Of a stretch of DNA of 8,970 nt, positions 6,016-8,970 are shown piece after piece. Every line of letters starts with the position of its first letter. Within the stretch, counting starts at the first letter, position 1. The notes under the pieces were generated by a model. It had not been told where the DNA came from, did not search any database, and saw only the letters and a list, made by a program, of their open reading frames with translations. The DNA comes from DUAG01 sp046756865 (lineage in GTDB: Bacteria; Nitrospirota; Nitrospiria; SBBL01; JAADHI01): NCBI GenBank assembly GCA_046756865.1, contig JBHHXE010000089.1, positions 1-8,970 on the forward strand, written 5' to 3'. Position numbers and translations under genes: made by a program.

Positions 6016-6793
6016 ATTGAATCAGGCCTTCAATCGGGCTGCTTGCCTGAGCATATAGCTTTTTCGAAATGCGCCCGGAAAGGTAGGCCAATCGGCCGGC
6101 GCGAACGCTGAGGTTCATGGCTTCCGCCATCTGAATCGGGTTCTTTGCCCCTGCGATGGCAGTATTCATGAGAATTCCGTCACATCCCAATTCCATTGCA
6201 ATTGCTGCGTCTGATGCGGTGCCGACACCGGCATCCACAATGATCGGCACAGAGGCATTCTCCATGATGATCCTGAGATTATAGGGGTTACGAATACCAA
6301 GACCGGAGCCAATGGGCGCGGCAAGCGGCATCACGACGGCTGCTCCCGCGTCCTCGAGTTTTTTTGCCATAATGGGATCGTCATTGGTGTATGGAAGGAC
6401 AATAAAACCTTCGTTCACCAGGGTGCGGGTTGCCTCAAGAAGCGCCTCATTGTCCGGGAACAAGTTCTTCTTGTCGCCAATAACCTCCAGTTTAATCATA
6501 TCCGAGATTCCTGATGACCGGGCAAGACGCGCTGTCCGAATCGCTTCTTCGGCGGTATAACATCCGGCAGTATTCGGAAGAACCTTGTAGACCTTTGGAT
6601 CGATGTAGTCAAGCAGGTTCTCCTCGGAACGGTTCAGGATATTCACCCTCCGGACCGCAACGGTGACACAATCAGCCCCGGAGGCCTCTACTGCTTTTTG
6701 GGTCTCTTCGAAAGAAGCGTATTTCCCCGTCCCCACAATCAGACGTGAGCGAAAGGGGATGCCTCCCACGTTCAAGGACTCTTCAACCGACAT
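6014..6793 (-). CDS. thiG: Thiazole synthase
   Basis: From ATG 6793 the protein has 259 residues, the normal ThiG length. It makes the thiazole phosphate moiety of thiamine in the cytoplasm from 1-deoxy-D-xylulose 5-phosphate, dehydroglycine and sulfur delivered by ThiS thiocarboxylate. The Schiff-base lysine is K101 in the conserved IKLEVIGD segment. Other hallmarks are RLIVGTGKY near residues 17-25, the PNTAGC motif (73-78), APIGSGLGIRNP (159-170) and VDAGVGT (186-192). An in-frame TTG at 6808 exists, but ATG 6793 has a perfect GGAGGAGG 5 nt upstream and agrees with family N-termini. Its start overlaps the end of thiS by 11 nt, which implies translational coupling. Confidence 0.96.
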   Translation of the reverse strand: MSVEESLNVGGIPFRSRLIVGTGKYASFEETQKAVEASGADCVTVAVRRVNILNRSEENLLDYIDPKVYKVLPNTAGCYTAEEAIRTARLARSSGISDMIKLEVIGDKKNLFPDNEALLEATRTLVNEGFIVLPYTNDDPIMAKKLEDAGAAVVMPLAAPIGSGLGIRNPYNLRIIMENASVPIIVDAGVGTASDAAIAMELGCDGILMNTAIAGAKNPIQMAEAMNLSVRAGRLAYLSGRISKKLYAQASSPIEGLIQ

Positions 6794-7028
6794 CTGCGCC
6801 TCCTCCAAAAAAACTGATGATTTCTACCTGATCACCATCCTTTAAGTGGGAATGATCATACGCCTCCCGGCGAATGACATCAAGATTAATTTCAACGGAA
6901 ATACGTTCAGGAGGGATATTCAGACGTACCAAGAGTTGCGAAATGCTGGTATCGGGCGGCACCTCCTGGTCTATGCCATTCACCGTAATCTTCACGCGGC
7001 TACCCAACACACCCTTATAATCCTTCAT
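6783..7028 (-). CDS. thiS: Sulfur carrier protein ThiS with an unusual C-terminal extension
   Basis: The 81-residue frame has the ubiquitin-like ThiS pattern: VKITVNG strand, SQLLVRLNIPPERISVEIN, KDGDQVEIISFFGGG. ThiS is adenylated by ThiF at a C-terminal Gly-Gly and converted to the thiocarboxylate that supplies thiazole sulfur to ThiG. Here GGG (75-77) is not terminal: four more residues, ADVG, precede the TGA. The start is uncertain. ATG 7028 adds about 11 residues compared with typical ThiS, which would begin at the GTG for residue 12 (6995); a TTG at codon 8 is also possible. None has an ideal ribosome-binding site. It overlaps thiG by 11 nt. No thiF, thiH or thiO is visible in the window. 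Confidence 0.9.
   Translation of the reverse strand: MKDYKGVLGSRVKITVNGIDQEVPPDTSISQLLVRLNIPPERISVEINLDVIRREAYDHSHLKDGDQVEIISFFGGGADVG
6799..6806 (-). promoter_or_regulatory. thiG ribosome-binding site embedded in the Gly codons of thiS
   Basis: The minus strand reads GGAGGAGG here, 5 nt before the thiG ATG at 6793. The same bases encode Gly-Gly-Gly of ThiS (GGA GGA GGC). It decides the thiG start over the upstream TTG at 6808. Confidence 0.8.
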
Positions 7029-7156
7029 ACCTGCGTTACTTGTGTGCTCAAATACCTACGCAGACACACCTTGCTGTGCAATACCGCGCTTTGTACCCGG
7101 CGTTGACGCTTAATCGCGGCATGCCGGATCGTTGCCTCTCTATCGCCCCACATCCT
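7029..7156. other. Intergenic region upstream of thiS
   Basis: The 128-bp gap has short inverted repeats, CTGCGT 7031-7036 with ACGCAG 7058-7063, GTGTG 7042-7046 with CACAC 7065-7069, and TTGC-TGT-GCAA 7071-7081. I looked for the conserved TPP-riboswitch blocks (CTGAGA and the CCTGATCTGGATAAT-type segment) and did not find them. No small gene or clear promoter is visible. The CTGCGTTA at its left end also occurs in the hairpin block near 3200. Confidence 0.4.
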
Positions 7157-7477
7157 TCAACTGAAGGACTGGCCGCAACCACAGGTCGACTTCGCATTTG
7201 GGTTCTTGATGTCAAATCCGGCCCCCTGTAAACTATCGTTGTAATCGATCTCTGTCCCTGTCAACATAGGCGCGCTGTAGGGATCAACCATGATTTTCAC
7301 CCCGAATAATTCCAGGACATCATCTTCTTCATTCGCCTTCTCCTCAAAGGCCATGCCATACTGAAAGCCCGAGCAACCGCCGCCCTCAACATAGACCCTG
7401 AGTCCATATCCTTCTTTCCTCTCAGCGGTCATCAACTCCTTGACTTTTTCGCTCGCTTTTTCTGTGAGATTGATCAT
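7157..7477 (-). CDS. erpA: A-type iron-sulfur cluster carrier/insertion protein (ErpA/IscA family)
   Basis: The 106-residue protein has the HesB-like fold and the three invariant cysteines: C35 in GGGCSGFQYG, and C99 and C101 in the terminal CGCGQSF. It receives Fe-S clusters from a scaffold and delivers them to apo-enzymes in the cytoplasm. The ending CGCGQSFS and EGGGCSG context fit ErpA/IscA better than NfuA; ErpA versus IscA cannot be fixed from sequence alone. The ATG at 7477 has GGAG 8 nt upstream plus an AAGG. The 80-bp gap to nuoF contains a TATACT hexamer at 7519-7524 (minus strand) without a good -35, and a small CTGAC/GTCAG inverted repeat (7499-7519). It sits directly after nuoF, an Fe-S protein and possible client. 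Confidence 0.94.
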   Translation of the reverse strand: MINLTEKASEKVKELMTAERKEGYGLRVYVEGGGCSGFQYGMAFEEKANEEDDVLELFGVKIMVDPYSAPMLTGTEIDYNDSLQGAGFDIKNPNAKSTCGCGQSFS

Positions 7478-7557
7478 TCCTTTTTCTCCTCATTCTTTCT
7501 GACATTATCACTGCGTCAGTATAACAAAATCCTGCCCCGTATGCACCCGTCCCCGGG

Positions 7558-8862
7558 CTAAAGCGCCGCCTGCGACGCGGCGGGACACCTCGATTCTGAA
7601 ACGTGACGTTCATATTCATGCCGGAATTTCTCGAAAATACTTTCCACTGCAATAGCGGCCCCCGTCAGAAGAAAGCACTGCCCCCTCCCTTTAATCATTC
7701 CACAGATCTGTTCGACCTGCTGGAGATCTCTTTCGTCTCCCCTCCCGGACTCAATCTTCTCGAGAATTTCAAAAAGCTGCGCCGTTCCAAGCTTGCAGGG
7801 CGGACACTGCCCACAACTCTCCGCTGAAAAAAACTTCGCTACTTCCAGGGCCGACCGCACCATACAGGTCTCTTCCGACATCACAATCACCGCTCCGGTC
7901 CCCAAACCGGAACCGATAGCTTTCAACGAATCGAAATCCAGGGACACATCAACTTGGTCTGCGGAAATAATGGTCGTGGAGGGACCTCCCGGAAAGAGCG
8001 CCTTGAGATCTCTTCCTCCCTTGATCCCGCCACCCTGAACTTCTATCAACTTCAAAAGAGAGGATCCCAGCGGCAACTCATACAAGCCGGGACGGTTCAC
8101 TTCCCCCGTCAGCGTAAAGATCATCGCACCCGGAGAGGATGGAGTGCCAAGCGCCCGAAACCAGTCGCCGCCCTTCTGAACAATGTGAGGGATATTCGAA
8201 AGGGTTTCTGCATTATTAACGACCGTCGGCTTCCCGAACAGCCCATGCATCGTGGGATAGTAGGGTGGTTTTTTCCGAGGCGCCGCGACTTTCCCTTCAA
8301 TCACCTCCAGAAGTGCCGTTTCCTCACCCGCCACATAGGTGCCTGGACTTTGACATATCTTGAGTTGTACATAAAATTCAGACTTTTCAAAGGTGCTTCC
8401 CCAGTGGCCATGTTCTTTTGCCTCTGCCAGGGCCGCTTCCATGAACTGAAGTTCTTCCTTATAACGACAGTTGATGTAAAGATAAGCAACTTGGGCACCG
8501 ACCGCATAAGCGGCCAGAATAACGCCCTCAATGAGCTGGTGGGGATTTGATCTGAGAAGATAGCGGTCTTTCAGCGTTCCAGGTTCGTCCTCTGCGGCAT
8601 TACAGCAGAGATATTTCTCCTTCGACTTATGGTGAAGGACCATATCCCACTTTTTCCAGGTCGGGAACCCTGCTCCGCCGCGCCCGCGTAAACCCGACTT
8701 TTTTAACGCTTCGAGAATTCCGGACGGACCCATGACTTCGAACGCCTTCTTTAAGGCGGCGTAGCCCCCATTTTTAAGGTAGGCTTCGTAGGATAAAGGT
8801 TTAACCGTCGGGAGGACGTCCAAGGGGATGTCTTTCCCCGTTAGAATACGCTGGACATTCAT
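7558..8862 (-). CDS. nuoF: NADH-quinone oxidoreductase subunit F (complex I, FMN and 4Fe-4S subunit)
   Basis: The 434-residue product matches NuoF length and layout. GLRGRGGAGFPTWKKW (57-72) is the glycine-rich FMN/NADH site, CNAAEDEPGTLKDR (87-100) the second cofactor-binding segment, and C350, C353, C356 and C396 (CGQCPPC plus a Cys 40 residues on) bind the N3 [4Fe-4S] cluster. It oxidises NADH on the cytoplasmic arm of complex I and passes electrons through FMN to the Fe-S chain. The start is ATG 8862, with GGGAG 6 nt upstream; a TTG two codons earlier is in frame but less likely. The segment usually reads NADESEPGT in well-studied NuoF proteins, whereas here it is NAAEDEPGT. The C-terminal tail ESRCPAASQAAL looks non-conserved. 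A possible upstream gene ends 22 nt before it. Confidence 0.95.
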   Translation of the reverse strand: MNVQRILTGKDIPLDVLPTVKPLSYEAYLKNGGYAALKKAFEVMGPSGILEALKKSGLRGRGGAGFPTWKKWDMVLHHKSKEKYLCCNAAEDEPGTLKDRYLLRSNPHQLIEGVILAAYAVGAQVAYLYINCRYKEELQFMEAALAEAKEHGHWGSTFEKSEFYVQLKICQSPGTYVAGEETALLEVIEGKVAAPRKKPPYYPTMHGLFGKPTVVNNAETLSNIPHIVQKGGDWFRALGTPSSPGAMIFTLTGEVNRPGLYELPLGSSLLKLIEVQGGGIKGGRDLKALFPGGPSTTIISADQVDVSLDFDSLKAIGSGLGTGAVIVMSEETCMVRSALEVAKFFSAESCGQCPPCKLGTAQLFEILEKIESGRGDERDLQQVEQICGMIKGRGQCFLLTGAAIAVESIFEKFRHEYERHVSESRCPAASQAAL

Positions 8863-8884
8863 GATCAACTCCCTTCGGGACAGC

Positions 8885-8970
8885 TTATTGGCAGGCGAAA
8901 AAGAATGTTACCGTCTTGAAGAGGACATCAGGTTTCGGTTTCTCGCCTGCATGTGCGGCCGATTTTCCCG
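8885..8970 (-). CDS. Possible 3' end of an upstream gene (nuoE would be the expected neighbour)
   Basis: One minus-strand frame is open from the right edge to TAA at 8885-8887, giving 27 residues that begin GKSAAHAGEKPKPD and end FFFACQ. The other two minus-strand frames stop earlier. Its 22-nt distance from nuoF would suit an operon. The short tail shows no recognisable motif, so NuoE is only an expectation from usual gene order. Confidence 0.3.
   Translation of the reverse strand, partial: GKSAAHAGEKPKPDVLFKTVTFFFACQ

Noticed and set aside
7029..7156. TPP riboswitch upstream of thiS
   Set aside because: Neither the CTGAGA block nor the conserved pyrophosphate-sensing segment is present on the minus strand.
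7499..7525. Promoter (TATACT) and small inverted repeat upstream of the Fe-S carrier gene
   Set aside because: A -10-like hexamer is present, but there is no acceptable -35 at 16-18 bp and no recognisable IscR-type site. Too weak to list separately.

Overview
The window is a stretch of bacterial chromosome with every recognisable gene on the minus strand. GC is roughly half by eye. The gene set (separate thiS, thiG and TenI-like genes, an A-type Fe-S carrier, complex I NuoF, an exported thioredoxin and a very large exported multicopper oxidase) suggests a respiring didermic bacterium. A Nitrospirota-like or deltaproteobacterial-like lineage would fit, but this is a guess from gene content, not a sequence match.

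Layout in the direction of transcription (right to left): a possible gene tail at the right edge (8885-8970), nuoF (7558-8862), an ErpA/IscA-type Fe-S carrier (7157-7477), thiS (6783-7028), thiG (6014-6793), a TenI/ThiE-family gene (5236-5883), an exported TlpA/ResA-like thioredoxin (4524-5027) and ribonuclease D (3349-4500). An 806-bp gene-free region (2543-3348) follows. Then comes a giant multicopper oxidase (start at 2542) that runs off the left edge after 847 visible residues.

Functional grouping: thiS, thiG and the TenI-like gene form a thiazole-synthesis block. ThiS carries sulfur as a C-terminal thiocarboxylate, ThiG builds the thiazole, and a TenI-type enzyme would aromatise it. nuoF and the A-type carrier are linked by Fe-S chemistry. 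The thioredoxin and rnd genes are 23 bp apart and probably co-transcribed. The oxidase appears to be its own unit.

The most interesting part is the control region of the oxidase. A very good sigma-54 (-24/-12) promoter match (2774-2790, minus strand, GG-N10-GC) lies about 230 bp before the oxidase start. About 110-165 bp upstream of it is a dense array of six TGTCTA/TAGACA half-sites (2901-2951), including two overlapping dyads with identical 6-bp spacing. That is the normal layout for a sigma-54 enhancer site, and it predicts activator-controlled expression of a large, MnxG-like copper oxidase. Other points are a ThiS whose Gly-Gly-Gly tail is followed by four extra residues, Gly codons that double as the thiG ribosome-binding site, a 'ThiE' that looks more like TenI, and a hairpin-rich non-coding block at 3029-3330.
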